Made by a program: the position numbers and the translations under genes. DNA of 40,705 nt from Myxococcales bacterium (GTDB lineage: Bacteria; Myxococcota; Polyangia; Polyangiales; Polyangiaceae). The notes under the pieces are model-generated. The model did not search any database. It was given only the letters and a program-made list of their open reading frames with translations, and was not told the DNA's origin. Below are positions 33,566 to 40,705 of this stretch, one piece after another (the stretch's first letter is position 1; the number at the start of each line of letters is the position of its first letter). The stretch is taken from positions 1-40,705 of the forward strand of contig PLXW01000157.1 of assembly GCA_003151595.1 (NCBI GenBank). The letters run 5' to 3'.

Positions 33566-34048
33566 TCACTCGGCGGTCCACGACGCGCCGACCGACGAGA
33601 TGCACGCCAGCTCGAACGACTGCGCGCCCGACGCGCCGTAGAAGTACGTGAACAGCTCGCTGTGGCACGTCGCTTCGTACGTGCACTTCCCCACGCGCCC
33701 GGCGGTCGCACACGGCATCGCCGACAGCGCGCCTTCGCGGCCGTTGCACGCTTCGATGAACGCGCCCCAATCGCCGGCGCCCCCTTGCGTCCACTCGTCG
33801 CAGGCCGAGAGCGTCGCCGCGTCGCTGGCGACGACGTAGACGCAGCTCGATCGAAAGGTGAACGCGGACGTGTCGTACGGACCGAGGGCCGCGCAGAGGT
33901 CACCGGCATCGACCTCGACGCTCACCGAGGCGTCGCTCGCCGCGGGTGACGAAGGGGGGACCGCGTCCCCGCCACCGGAGCAACCGATGAGCCATGGCGG
34001 GGACAAGAATAGCGGGGACAAAACAGCGAGGAAACGCGCGAAATCCAT
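33566..34048 (-). CDS. Small Cys-containing lipoprotein, function unknown
   Basis: This is a 160-residue predicted lipoprotein. I start at MDFARFLAV, five codons inside the longest frame, because AGGA lies just before it and the first ATG (34063) overlaps a TACGAT hexamer that could be the -10 element. The signal peptide ends PWLIGC, a canonical lipobox. The mature part has spaced cysteines (GDLCAALG; SSCVYVV; SACDEW; EACNGRE; GKCTYEATC; LACISSV) that could form disulfides. Near the C-terminus, LFTYFYGASGAQSFELAC is a beta-like segment. No named family is recognised. It is divergent from the kinase gene at 34165, so the repeat block between them could serve both. Confidence 0.7.
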   Translation of the reverse strand: MDFARFLAVLSPLFLSPPWLIGCSGGGDAVPPSSPAASDASVSVEVDAGDLCAALGPYDTSAFTFRSSCVYVVASDAATLSACDEWTQGGAGDWGAFIEACNGREGALSAMPCATAGRVGKCTYEATCHSELFTYFYGASGAQSFELACISSVGASWTAE

Positions 34049-34091
34049 TTTCCTGGCGGACATCGTAGCAGCGGCGAGCTTCGTCGGAGCC

Positions 34092-34151
34092 GACGCGCCC
34101 GGGCGCCATGCGACGCGCCCGCTAGGCGTGTGACGTGCCCGCTAGCCGTGT
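34092..34151 (+). repeat. Three tandem 20-bp units over the kinase promoter
   Basis: Units 34092-34111, 34112-34131 and 34132-34151 all begin GACG(C/T)GCCCG. Units 2 and 3 differ at only two positions (GACGYGCCCGCTAGSCGTGT). The array ends immediately before TAGGAT (34153-34158). A -35-like GTGACG lies at 34130-34135, exactly 17 bp upstream, so unit 3 fills most of the promoter spacer. This is the geometry of operator sites for a protein that binds two or three helical turns apart. Confidence 0.6.
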
Positions 34152-34158
34152 GTAGGAT
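34130..34158 (+). promoter_or_regulatory. Putative promoter of the kinase gene at 34165
   Basis: A -35-like GTGACG (34130-34135) shares TGAC with the TTGACA consensus. A 17-bp spacer leads to TAGGAT (34153-34158), itself preceded by TG. The ATG follows after six bases with no Shine-Dalgarno, implying a leaderless or nearly leaderless mRNA. The spacer coincides with the third 20-bp repeat unit. Confidence 0.45.
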
Positions 34159-34164
34159 AGGAAG

Positions 34165-35655
34165 ATGGCGTTGATTACGCCCGGCGGTGGAATGGGTCCT
34201 GACTCCGAAAACTTCGTCCCGGTTTCCCCCGGCGACGTCATCGCAGAGAAGTATCGCGTCGAGCGCGTGCTCGGTCGTGGAGGCATGGGCGTGGTCGTGG
34301 CCGCGACGCACCTGCATCTCGATCAGCCGGTCGCGCTGAAGTTCATCATCCCCGGCGTCGTCGGTCAGGACTCGCAAGCCGTCGAGCGCTTCATGCGCGA
34401 GGCGCGCGCGGCCGGGCGGCTTCGAAGCGAGCACGTCGCGAAGGTCTACGACGTCGGCATGCTGGCGGCGGGCGCGCCGTACATCGTGATGGAGTACCTC
34501 GAAGGACAAGACCTCTCCGCGGTCGTCGACCTCGAGGGCGCGCTCGATCCGGAGCGCGCCTGCGACTACGTGCTCCAAGCGTGCGAAGCGATGGCCGAGG
34601 CGCACTCGCTCGGGATCATTCACCGCGACATCAAGCCGCAGAACCTGTTCCTCACCAAAGGGGTCGGCGGCAAGCCGCTGGTGAAGGTGCTCGACTTCGG
34701 CGTGTCGAAGGTGCGCACGCCCGGCGTGGTCGACAAGGGACTCACCAGCACGGCGTCAGTGATGGGCTCGCCGATGTACATGGCGCCCGAACAGATGCGC
34801 TCGGCGAGAAGCGCCGACGCGCGCTCGGACATCTGGGCGCTCGGCGTCGTGCTCTACACGCTGCTCACCGGCGACGCGCCGTTCATCGCCGAGACGATGA
34901 CCGAGCTGGCGTTGAAGGTGGTGCAGGACGCGCACCCGCCGGTGTCGCTGCGGCGGCCAAACATCGCAGCGGGGCTCGCGGCGGTCGTCGATCGCTGCCT
35001 CGAGAAGGATCCCGCGAATCGGTACGCCGACGTGTCGGATCTGGCGATGGCGCTGACGGAGTTCGCGCCGCCAGCCTCGCGCATTCTCGGCGAGCACACG
35101 CGTGCCATCTTGAAGCGAAAGACCGATCCTCCGCCGCGCGGTCCGTCGATGCCGTCGTATCCGTCGATGCAGGCCACGCCGCAGCCGGGGCTGCCGGATC
35201 GCACCGTCGTGTCGGCGGGCGATGCGTCGCCGATGGCGTCGACCTCGGCGGGGTGGTCGCACTCGTCGCGCGCGAAGCGCACGAAGGGGATCGTTGGAGG
35301 GATCGCGATCGCCGTGATCGCGCTCGGCGTCGTCGGCTTCGTCGCGCGTGGAAAGCGCGCGCCCGATGCAGACCCGGCGCCCGCGAAGATCGTGTCTACG
35401 CCGTCGCCGATCGCCGCCGATCCCTCGCCGCCTGCGCCCGCCGCGACACCGATTCCGGCGCCCGCGCCCGCCCCTCCGCCCCCCGCTGCCGCGATCGCGA
35501 GTGCGAGCGTGAGCGCAGTCGATGCCTCCGCTCCCGCCGCCCCCGCACCGCGCACGGGAAAACAAGGGGGAAACGGCGCGACCGGACCGGGTCGCCGCAG
35601 CTCGACGCCCGCCCCCGCGTCGACGCACGATGACGAGATTCCCGCGCTCCGCTAG
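34165..35655 (+). CDS. Transmembrane Hanks-type Ser/Thr protein kinase
   Basis: This is a 496-residue bacterial Ser/Thr kinase. The kinase domain covers about 28-300: glycine loop LGRGGMGVV, catalytic Lys59 in VALKFI, HRDIKPQN with Asp155, LDFG with Asp177, and the activation loop ending SPMYMAPEQM. A Pro-rich juxtamembrane linker (about 310-370) leads to one transmembrane helix (about 375-395, GIVGGIAIAVIALGVVGF). A Pro/Ala-rich outer segment of about 95 residues has no recognisable sensor domain. The topology puts the kinase inside and a short tail in the periplasm. Twelve bases separate its stop from the next gene, and a third gene follows in overlap, so the three form a likely operon. Confidence 0.92.
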   Translation: MALITPGGGMGPDSENFVPVSPGDVIAEKYRVERVLGRGGMGVVVAATHLHLDQPVALKFIIPGVVGQDSQAVERFMREARAAGRLRSEHVAKVYDVGMLAAGAPYIVMEYLEGQDLSAVVDLEGALDPERACDYVLQACEAMAEAHSLGIIHRDIKPQNLFLTKGVGGKPLVKVLDFGVSKVRTPGVVDKGLTSTASVMGSPMYMAPEQMRSARSADARSDIWALGVVLYTLLTGDAPFIAETMTELALKVVQDAHPPVSLRRPNIAAGLAAVVDRCLEKDPANRYADVSDLAMALTEFAPPASRILGEHTRAILKRKTDPPPRGPSMPSYPSMQATPQPGLPDRTVVSAGDASPMASTSAGWSHSSRAKRTKGIVGGIAIAVIALGVVGFVARGKRAPDADPAPAKIVSTPSPIAADPSPPAPAATPIPAPAPAPPPPAAAIASASVSAVDASAPAAPAPRTGKQGGNGATGPGRRSSTPAPASTHDDEIPALR

Positions 35656-35667
35656 ACCTGTGGGTCC

Positions 35668-36699
35668 ATGAGGGCGAGCACACGGTCGTGGGGGATGCGG
35701 TACGCGGCGGCAAGCATTGGGATCGGGATGGCGCTGGTGGCGTCGTCGCCGATGGCGCGCGCAGACGGCGCGAACGCCGCGGCGGCCGAGGCGCTCTTCT
35801 CGGAGGGGCGGCGCCTGATGAACGCGGGTGACTTCGCGAACGCTTGTCCGAAGTTCGCGGACAGCGAGCGGCTCGATCCGAGCGTCGCCACGCTGCTGAA
35901 CCTCGGCGCTTGTTACGAGAAGGCGGGTCGCACGGCGTCGGCGTGGGCCACGTTCCGCGCGGCGGTCTCGGCGGCGCAGGCGGCGAAGCGCGACGACTAC
36001 TTGTCCACCGCGCAGAAGCGCGCCTCGGCGCTCGAGCCCACGTTGTCGCGCGTGATCATCTCGGAGACGGACACGAGCGTTCAAGGGCTCGAGATCAAGC
36101 GCGACGGAGTCGCCGTCACGCAAGCCGAATGGGGCGTGCCTATCCCGGTCGACCCGGGCGCGCACGTGATCGAAGCCTCCGCGCCGACGAAGAAGCCGTG
36201 GCAGACGACGCTCACGATCGCCGCGGGCGCCGCGCCGACCACCGTCGAGATCCCGTTGCTCGAAGACGCGCCCGCTCCGCCGCCCGCGCCGGTGCCGATC
36301 GCGGCGCCGCCGCCGAGCCCTGCGGACAATCCCCCGGTCACGAGCGACGCGCCCGCACGCGACGCGAGCTCCGGAAGCTCGCAGAAGACGATTGCCGTCG
36401 TCGTCGGTGCGGTCGGCGTGATCGGGCTCGGCGTCGGCACCGCGTTCGTCTTCAGCGCGAAGTCGAGCTACGACGAGTCGCTCACGCACTGCCCGACCAC
36501 GAAGAACGTGTGCGACGGCACCGGCGTCACGCAGCGCGACAGCGCGCTCAAGTCCGGCAACTTCGCGACCGTGGCTTACGGCGTGGGCGCTGCGGCGCTC
36601 GCGACCGGCGTCGTCTTGTGGCTCACGGCCCCGTCGTCGCACGCGCGCGTCGGGTTGGTCCCCGCTCCGGGTGGCGCGCTCATTCGAGGAGAGTTCTGA
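35668..36699 (+). CDS. Exported TPR/PEGA-like membrane-associated protein
   Basis: This is a 343-residue protein. A signal peptide (AAASIGIGMALVASSPMARADG) is clear whether translation starts at 35668 or at the internal ATG nine codons later. Residues about 35-115 form one or two TPR-like helical pairs (EALFSEGRRLMNAGDFANACPKF; LLNLGACYEKAGRTASAWATF). Residues about 125-200 are a PEGA-like strand region that often follows in this family (VSAPTKKPWQTTLTI-type strands). Pro-rich sequence and two hydrophobic helices (IAVVVGAVGVIGLGVGTAF; VAYGVGAAALATGVVLWL) flank a short Cys-containing loop (THCPTTKNVCDG). Proteins of this design commonly sit next to kinases in myxobacteria. The partner role is inferred from the operon. 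Confidence 0.82.
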   Translation: MRASTRSWGMRYAAASIGIGMALVASSPMARADGANAAAAEALFSEGRRLMNAGDFANACPKFADSERLDPSVATLLNLGACYEKAGRTASAWATFRAAVSAAQAAKRDDYLSTAQKRASALEPTLSRVIISETDTSVQGLEIKRDGVAVTQAEWGVPIPVDPGAHVIEASAPTKKPWQTTLTIAAGAAPTTVEIPLLEDAPAPPPAPVPIAAPPPSPADNPPVTSDAPARDASSGSSQKTIAVVVGAVGVIGLGVGTAFVFSAKSSYDESLTHCPTTKNVCDGTGVTQRDSALKSGNFATVAYGVGAAALATGVVLWLTAPSSHARVGLVPAPGGALIRGEF

Positions 36700-37322
36700 T
36701 GTCCCGCTTTTCCCTCGCGTCTCTCGCTCCGCTCTCGTTCATCGCGGTGCTCGTCGCCGGCTGCAACGCCGTCCTCGGCTACGACTCGGCCACGCTCTCG
36801 ACGGCCGACAGCGATCCGAACAGCTGCGCGTCGTACTGCACCAACATCCAGCAGGCGTGCACGGTCAACAACGCGGAGTACATCAACACTTTCGTCTGCA
36901 TGCAGATGTGTCTGCACTTCGACACGGGCGTTCCCGGCGTCGAGTCGGGCAACAGCCTGGCGTGCCGCATCTGGCATACGACGGCGGCGAAGACCGACCC
37001 TTCGACGCACTGCCGTCACGCCGGCCCTCTCGGCGGCGGCGTCTGCGGCGATCAGCCGTGCAGCGAGTACTGCGCGCTCACCCAAGCGCTGTGCAGCACG
37101 CAACCGGCGCCGCCGTACACCAGCGAAGCGGCGTGCGACACGGCGTGCCCGTCATTCAAATACGATGAGGCCACCGACCAGGGGGACCTCGCCGAATCGA
37201 CGGGCAACACACTCAACTGCCGCATCTACCACCTCGAATCGGCCTACGACACGCAGGACAACGCGGACGCGACGTCGTTTCACTGCCCGCACACGGCGGT
37301 GGTCAGCGCGACGTGCCAGTAG
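36699..37322 (+). CDS. Lipoprotein with duplicated Cys-rich domain
   Basis: This is a 207-residue lipoprotein. Its ATG overlaps the upstream stop by one base (TGATG), so it is coupled to the TPR-like gene. The signal peptide ends VLVAGC, a canonical lipobox. The mature part is an internal duplication: SCASYCTNIQQAC...NSLACRIWH...HCRHAG (about 42-117) and PCSEYCALTQALC...NTLNCRIYH...HCPHTA (about 121-202). Each repeat carries CxxYC, a C-x3-C pair, LxCRI-x-H and HC-x-H, so a conserved disulfide core with paired His residues is likely. Metal or heme binding is possible but unproven. It is the last gene of the kinase operon and ends 1 bp from convergent purS. Confidence 0.82.
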   Translation: MSRFSLASLAPLSFIAVLVAGCNAVLGYDSATLSTADSDPNSCASYCTNIQQACTVNNAEYINTFVCMQMCLHFDTGVPGVESGNSLACRIWHTTAAKTDPSTHCRHAGPLGGGVCGDQPCSEYCALTQALCSTQPAPPYTSEAACDTACPSFKYDEATDQGDLAESTGNTLNCRIYHLESAYDTQDNADATSFHCPHTAVVSATCQ

Positions 37323-37323
37323 C

Positions 37324-37572
37324 CTAGAGGACGACTTCGAAGTCTTCGATCACCGGGTTGGCGAGCATCTCGTCGGCCATCTTGGCGAGGCGGCTCTTGA
37401 GCTCGTCTTTCGATTCGGCGTGGACCGCGTCGTCGATCTCGATCTCGATGATCTTGCCGACGCGAACCCCCTTCACGCCGTCGAAGCCGAGCTTGCCGAG
37501 CGCGCGCCTCACGGCGTCGCCCTGCGGATCGAGCACCTCGGTCTTCAAGCGGACCAGCACGGTGGCTTTCAT
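37324..37572 (-). CDS. purS: Phosphoribosylformylglycinamidine synthase subunit PurS
   Basis: This is an 82-residue small subunit of the PurLQS complex of purine synthesis. The start MKATVLVRLKTEVLDPQGDA and the signature DGVKGVRVGKIIEIEID are typical, and the C-terminus is NPVIEDFEVVL. The start codon overlaps the purC stop (ATGA), so translation is coupled. PurS usually precedes purQ and purL, but here the next gene downstream is on the opposite strand, so those partners must lie elsewhere. Confidence 0.93.
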   Translation of the reverse strand: MKATVLVRLKTEVLDPQGDAVRRALGKLGFDGVKGVRVGKIIEIEIDDAVHAESKDELKSRLAKMADEMLANPVIEDFEVVL

Positions 37573-38567
37573 TCGACGCTTCCTAGCCCAAGGACGTTGT
37601 TCGCGATGCGCCTGCGCGGCTCCTCGGAGTTCGCCGCGAAGGCTGAGCCGGTGATGCGCTCGTAAGCTTCGATGTAGCGCTTGGCCGCCCCGATGCGCAC
37701 GGCGTCGGGGAGCGGCGGAGGGTCGCCGTCGCCGACGTAGCCGAGCTTCGTGTAGTGGCGCCGCACGAAATCTTTGTCGAGCGGCTCGGGGTCTTCGCCG
37801 CGCGCGAAGCGCTCCGCGTACGTGGAGACCTCCCAGAAGCGCGACGAGTCGGGCGTGTGAATCTCGTCGATGACGATGACGCGCCCGTCGTGGGTCTTCC
37901 CGAACTCGTACTTCGTGTCGACCAGGATGAGCCCGCGCTCGGCGCAGATGCGCGCGCCGGCGTCGAAGAGCTTCATGGCCATCGCCGCGCAGGCGTCGAA
38001 GTCTTCGGCGGTCACCTTGCCCGTCGCCAAGATCTCTTCGCGCGAGCCGCTCACGTCGTGCTCGCCCTTCGGCGCCTTCGTGGCCGGCGTGAGGATCGGC
38101 GCGGGGAGCTTCTGGTTCTTGTGGAGGCCGTCGGGCAAGCGGTGACCGCAGAAGACCCGCTCGCCGCGATCGTAGTGCGTCCAGATGCTCGTCGACGTCG
38201 AGCCGGTGACGTACGCGCGCACGACGAACTCGCACATGACCGGCGTGCACTCGATGCACTCGAGCACGTTCGGATCGGGGAGGCCGAGCATGTGGTTCGG
38301 CGCCACGTCGCGCGTGCGTTCGAACCACCACGCCGCGAGCTGCGTGAGCACCTGCCCTTTGAACGGGATGGTCCCCAGCACGCGATCGAACGCGCTGATG
38401 CGATCGGTCACGACGATGAAGCGGCGCGCCTCGCCGTTGCCCGCGCGCGACGACGTCGGCGTGTAGTTGTCGCGCACCTTGCCTTCGTACTTCGCGCCCA
38501 GGGCGTCGAAATCGGTGCGGTCGAGCGTGCGCGTGAGCGCGGCGGCTAGGAGTGTGTCGTCGATCAT
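37569..38567 (-). CDS. purC: SAICAR synthetase (PurC)
   Basis: This is a 332-residue phosphoribosylaminoimidazole-succinocarboxamide synthase, joining aspartate to CAIR with ATP. Motifs in order are AKYEGKVRDNYT, VVTDRISAFDRVLGTIPFKGQ, CEFVVRAYVTGS, GLHKNQKLPAPILTPATKA, LILVDTKYEFG, VIVIDEIHTPDSSRFW and DKDFVRRHY. The length matches the long (about 300-residue) type rather than the short (about 237-residue) E. coli type. The start at 38567 (MIDDTLLAA) is chosen because the longer frame upstream reads antisense to pbpC. It is coupled to purS. Confidence 0.95.
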   Translation of the reverse strand: MIDDTLLAAALTRTLDRTDFDALGAKYEGKVRDNYTPTSSRAGNGEARRFIVVTDRISAFDRVLGTIPFKGQVLTQLAAWWFERTRDVAPNHMLGLPDPNVLECIECTPVMCEFVVRAYVTGSTSTSIWTHYDRGERVFCGHRLPDGLHKNQKLPAPILTPATKAPKGEHDVSGSREEILATGKVTAEDFDACAAMAMKLFDAGARICAERGLILVDTKYEFGKTHDGRVIVIDEIHTPDSSRFWEVSTYAERFARGEDPEPLDKDFVRRHYTKLGYVGDGDPPPLPDAVRIGAAKRYIEAYERITGSAFAANSEEPRRRIANNVLGLGSVE

Positions 38568-38652
38568 CGGCCGGCGGGCGTGGAGAACTAGCACACCCGG
38601 GCGAACGTTTCGACGCTGCGGCGCGGGGGCGAATCGCAGGGAAAAGAACGGG

Positions 38653-40705
38653 TCACTCGACGCGAACCCGGACGGGCACGCTCGTTTCCGCTCCGGCGAA
38701 GGCCACGATCTGGTGCGCGCCGGGGGTGAGCGGCCACGAGAGGACGTAGGGAGCGGCGAGGGTTGCCACGGATGCGCCGTCGATCCGGACTTCGACCGTG
38801 CGCGCCTCGTCGGGCGCCGCGATGCGGACGTCGATGGCCTGGAGGCGCGAGGGGCGGTCCGGATCGAGGAGAAATGAATCGCCATCGCGAGGGGCGTCGA
38901 TACGGACGCGCGCGAGGGAGGCCGAGGCGGGCCCGGGGCAGAGCGGAGAGTAGGCGCGCGGCGGGCGCGGGCGAGAGGCGTGCTGCGCCCAGGCGTCGTA
39001 CTCCTCGGGGAGCGACTCGAAGGCGATGTGACCGACGTGCGCCGGCGCGCATCCGGGTCCGGCGCGGAGTCCGTTGCGCCGGTCGATGTCGACGCGCACG
39101 TGCATCGTGCACGCTTCGAGCGAAGCCACGCGCGCGTGCGGGAGCCACTCGGCGATGCGGTGATGGCAATCGTGCCCGGCGCGCTCGCCGGAGAGCGCGC
39201 AGAGCTCGACGCGGTCGAAGTGTGCGAGAGCATCGGGTCGCGTGAGCGAGCGCGGCTCGCGCGTTCGCATCGCGGCCATCATCACGGCGTGCATGAGCGG
39301 ACCGGCGCCCGTGATGCCGCTCACGTGACTCATCGGCGAGCCGTCGAAGTTGCCGACCCACACCGCGACCGTCACCGCGTCGCTGAAGCCGACGGCCCAG
39401 TTGTCGCGGTAGCCCTTCGAGGTTCCCGTCTTGGCTGCGACGTCGAACGGAAAGCGGAGCGCTTCGCCTTCGCCGAAGGAGGCGACGCGCGCGTGAGGGT
39501 CGGCGAGCACGTCGGTGATCTGCGCGACCGCGTCCTCGCTCATCACGCGATATCCTGCGTCGACGTCGAACGAGCGGCGCTCGCCTGTCGGGAGCGTGAC
39601 CGCGCGGACGAAGCGGGGCGCGCGATGAAGGCCTCCGCGTGCGAGCGTGGCATAGGCGTTCGCCAGCTCGACGAGCGTGACCTCTCCGTCGCCGAGCGCG
39701 AGCGCGGTGCCGTAGTCTTCGGGCGCGCGCGCGAGCGACGCGAAGCCGAGCGCGTGCAATCGATCGAGGAACGGCGCGACGCCGACGTGGGCCAACGTCC
39801 ATACCGCGGGGACGTTGAGCGAGCCGCCGAGCGCTTCGCGGAGACGCACGGGGCCGTGGAAGTGACCGTCGTAGTCGAGTGGAGCGAAGTCGTCGCCGTC
39901 GAGGCGAAGCTCGACGTCCGGCAGAACCGTGGCCGCGGTGAATCCGAGCCGCTCGACGGCGAGCACGTACAGAAATGGCTTGAGCGCGGAGCCGGGCTGA
40001 CGAAGCGCGCGCGCACCGTCGTTGCCGCCGAGGCGAGCGGCGTCGAACGGGTCGGGCGAGCCGACGTACGCGAGGACGTCACCCGTGCCGTTGTCGAGGA
40101 CGACGACGGCGCCGGCGGTGACGTGGCGATCGGCGAGCGCGTCGATCGTGGTGGCGGTGGCGTGCGCAGCTTCGCGCTGGAGATCGCCGTCGAGGGTCGT
40201 CTCGATGCGCGAGGCGCCTCGCGTGTCGACGAGCCCGCCATGGAGGAGAGCGTCGACGAAGTGCGGCGCGCCGAACGCGGCGTGATCGGGGTCGATGCCG
40301 ATCGGCTCCTCGGTCGCGCGTCGCAGCTCGTCGTCGGTGATCCATCCATCATCCGCCATCCGCGCCAGCACGCGATCGCGCCGTACATGGACGAGCGCCG
40401 CGCGTTTCCCCAACGCGTAGACACTCGGTCCACGCGGCAACCCCGCGACCAAGGCCGCTTCCGCGAGCGACAGCGCGCGCGGAGGCTTTCCGAACATGGC
40501 CAGCGACGCCGCACCGACGCCGCGCACGTTCGGGCCGAAGTCGACCTCGTTCGCATACAGCTCGAAGACGCGCTTCTTCGGCAGCGTCCACTCGATGCGG
40601 AGCGCGAGCGCCATCTCGCGAAGCTTCCCGGCGAGCGTGCGCGGGTGCGGACGGACGGTTCGCGCCAGCTGCATCGTGAGCGTCGAGCCGCCCGAGACGA
40701 TGCGT
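38653..40705 (-). CDS. pbpC: Penicillin-binding protein 1C (5' end outside window)
   Basis: This is a bifunctional peptidoglycan synthase of the PBP1C class. The window cuts off its N-terminus (signal anchor and first part of the glycosyltransferase). The remaining GT51 part has SGGSTLTMQLARTV at the edge and LPKKRVFELYANEVDFG. The transpeptidase has RQPGSALKPF with the active-site Ser, GGSLNVPA, and the KTG motif in AAKTGTSKGYRDNW. The C-terminal PBP1C domain (PDALAHFDRVELCALSG; SPLCPG) is followed by beta-strand segments ending VPVRVRVE. The short insert of about 100 residues at the end is larger than in E. coli PbpC, which is a tentative comparison from memory. It is upstream of purC on the same strand, with an 85-bp gap. 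Confidence 0.92.
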   Translation of the reverse strand, partial: RIVSGGSTLTMQLARTVRPHPRTLAGKLREMALALRIEWTLPKKRVFELYANEVDFGPNVRGVGAASLAMFGKPPRALSLAEAALVAGLPRGPSVYALGKRAALVHVRRDRVLARMADDGWITDDELRRATEEPIGIDPDHAAFGAPHFVDALLHGGLVDTRGASRIETTLDGDLQREAAHATATTIDALADRHVTAGAVVVLDNGTGDVLAYVGSPDPFDAARLGGNDGARALRQPGSALKPFLYVLAVERLGFTAATVLPDVELRLDGDDFAPLDYDGHFHGPVRLREALGGSLNVPAVWTLAHVGVAPFLDRLHALGFASLARAPEDYGTALALGDGEVTLVELANAYATLARGGLHRAPRFVRAVTLPTGERRSFDVDAGYRVMSEDAVAQITDVLADPHARVASFGEGEALRFPFDVAAKTGTSKGYRDNWAVGFSDAVTVAVWVGNFDGSPMSHVSGITGAGPLMHAVMMAAMRTREPRSLTRPDALAHFDRVELCALSGERAGHDCHHRIAEWLPHARVASLEACTMHVRVDIDRRNGLRAGPGCAPAHVGHIAFESLPEEYDAWAQHASRPRPPRAYSPLCPGPASASLARVRIDAPRDGDSFLLDPDRPSRLQAIDVRIAAPDEARTVEVRIDGASVATLAAPYVLSWPLTPGAHQIVAFAGAETSVPVRVRVE

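Noticed and set aside
1..40705. tRNA, rRNA, riboswitch or phage genes
   Set aside because: I looked for cloverleaf arms, conserved rRNA blocks and integrase-like motifs and saw none, but reading by eye could miss a small RNA.

Overview
The window looks like chromosomal DNA of a myxobacterium (Myxococcota), probably of the Polyangia group. It is very GC-rich, tightly packed, and full of secreted lipoproteins whose N-termini run into Gly/Ser linkers. It carries two Hanks-type Ser/Thr kinases and several protein families named from Myxococcus xanthus (MXAN_2561/MXAN_2562-like pair, MXAN_5187 C-terminal domain, TIGR02265/DUF2378-like). The genus assignment is inference from gene content; there is no rRNA or tRNA gene here.

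Layout. 1-722: no intact gene; a degenerate, repeat-rich reading frame on the minus strand. 723-7564 (minus): four tandem paralogous exported proteins, each a carboxypeptidase-regulatory-like beta-sandwich followed by a ThuA/GATase-like Rossmann domain with invariant SCEG and H-x-HY motifs. 7739-8401 (plus): a Cys-rich lipoprotein. 8414-13128 (minus): an unrecognised 801-residue protein, then a translationally coupled pair made of a C-terminally anchored surface protein and an outer-membrane beta-barrel. 13304-20698: a housekeeping stretch with aminotransferase, glutaredoxin, a ClpB disaggregase whose first ATPase module looks inactivated, Mpl peptidoglycan-recycling ligase, an inositol-monophosphatase-family enzyme and a metallophosphoesterase. 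20706-30348 (minus): lgt, a CsgG/TolB-like plus barrel protein, tsaE, a CehA/McbA-type PHP metallohydrolase and a 1318-residue kinase/cyclase-like/AAA/TPR fusion. 30436-37322 (mostly plus): a lectin-fold lipoprotein, two myxobacterial signalling or regulatory families, a small minus-strand lipoprotein, and a three-gene kinase / TPR-type membrane protein / Cys-rich lipoprotein operon. 37324-40705 (minus): purS, purC and the 5'-truncated penicillin-binding protein 1C gene pbpC.

How it fits together. Much of the window concerns the cell envelope: lipoproteins and the Lgt enzyme that lipidates them, beta-barrels, peptidoglycan synthesis (pbpC) and recycling (mpl), and envelope-linked kinases. Convergent genes abut or overlap by a few bases, and I see almost no classical terminators.

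Most noteworthy: (i) the four-gene lipoprotein array; (ii) ClpB with Walker-B D/E replaced by R/G and the pore-loop Tyr replaced by Leu in its first ATPase domain; (iii) three tandem 20-bp repeats overlapping the likely promoter of the kinase gene at 34165; (iv) an inverted duplicate of a gene fragment in the first 450 bp; (v) TA-N3-T hexamers 6-8 nt before several starts, suggesting leaderless mRNAs. Functions for the array and for the 801-residue protein are not known to me.
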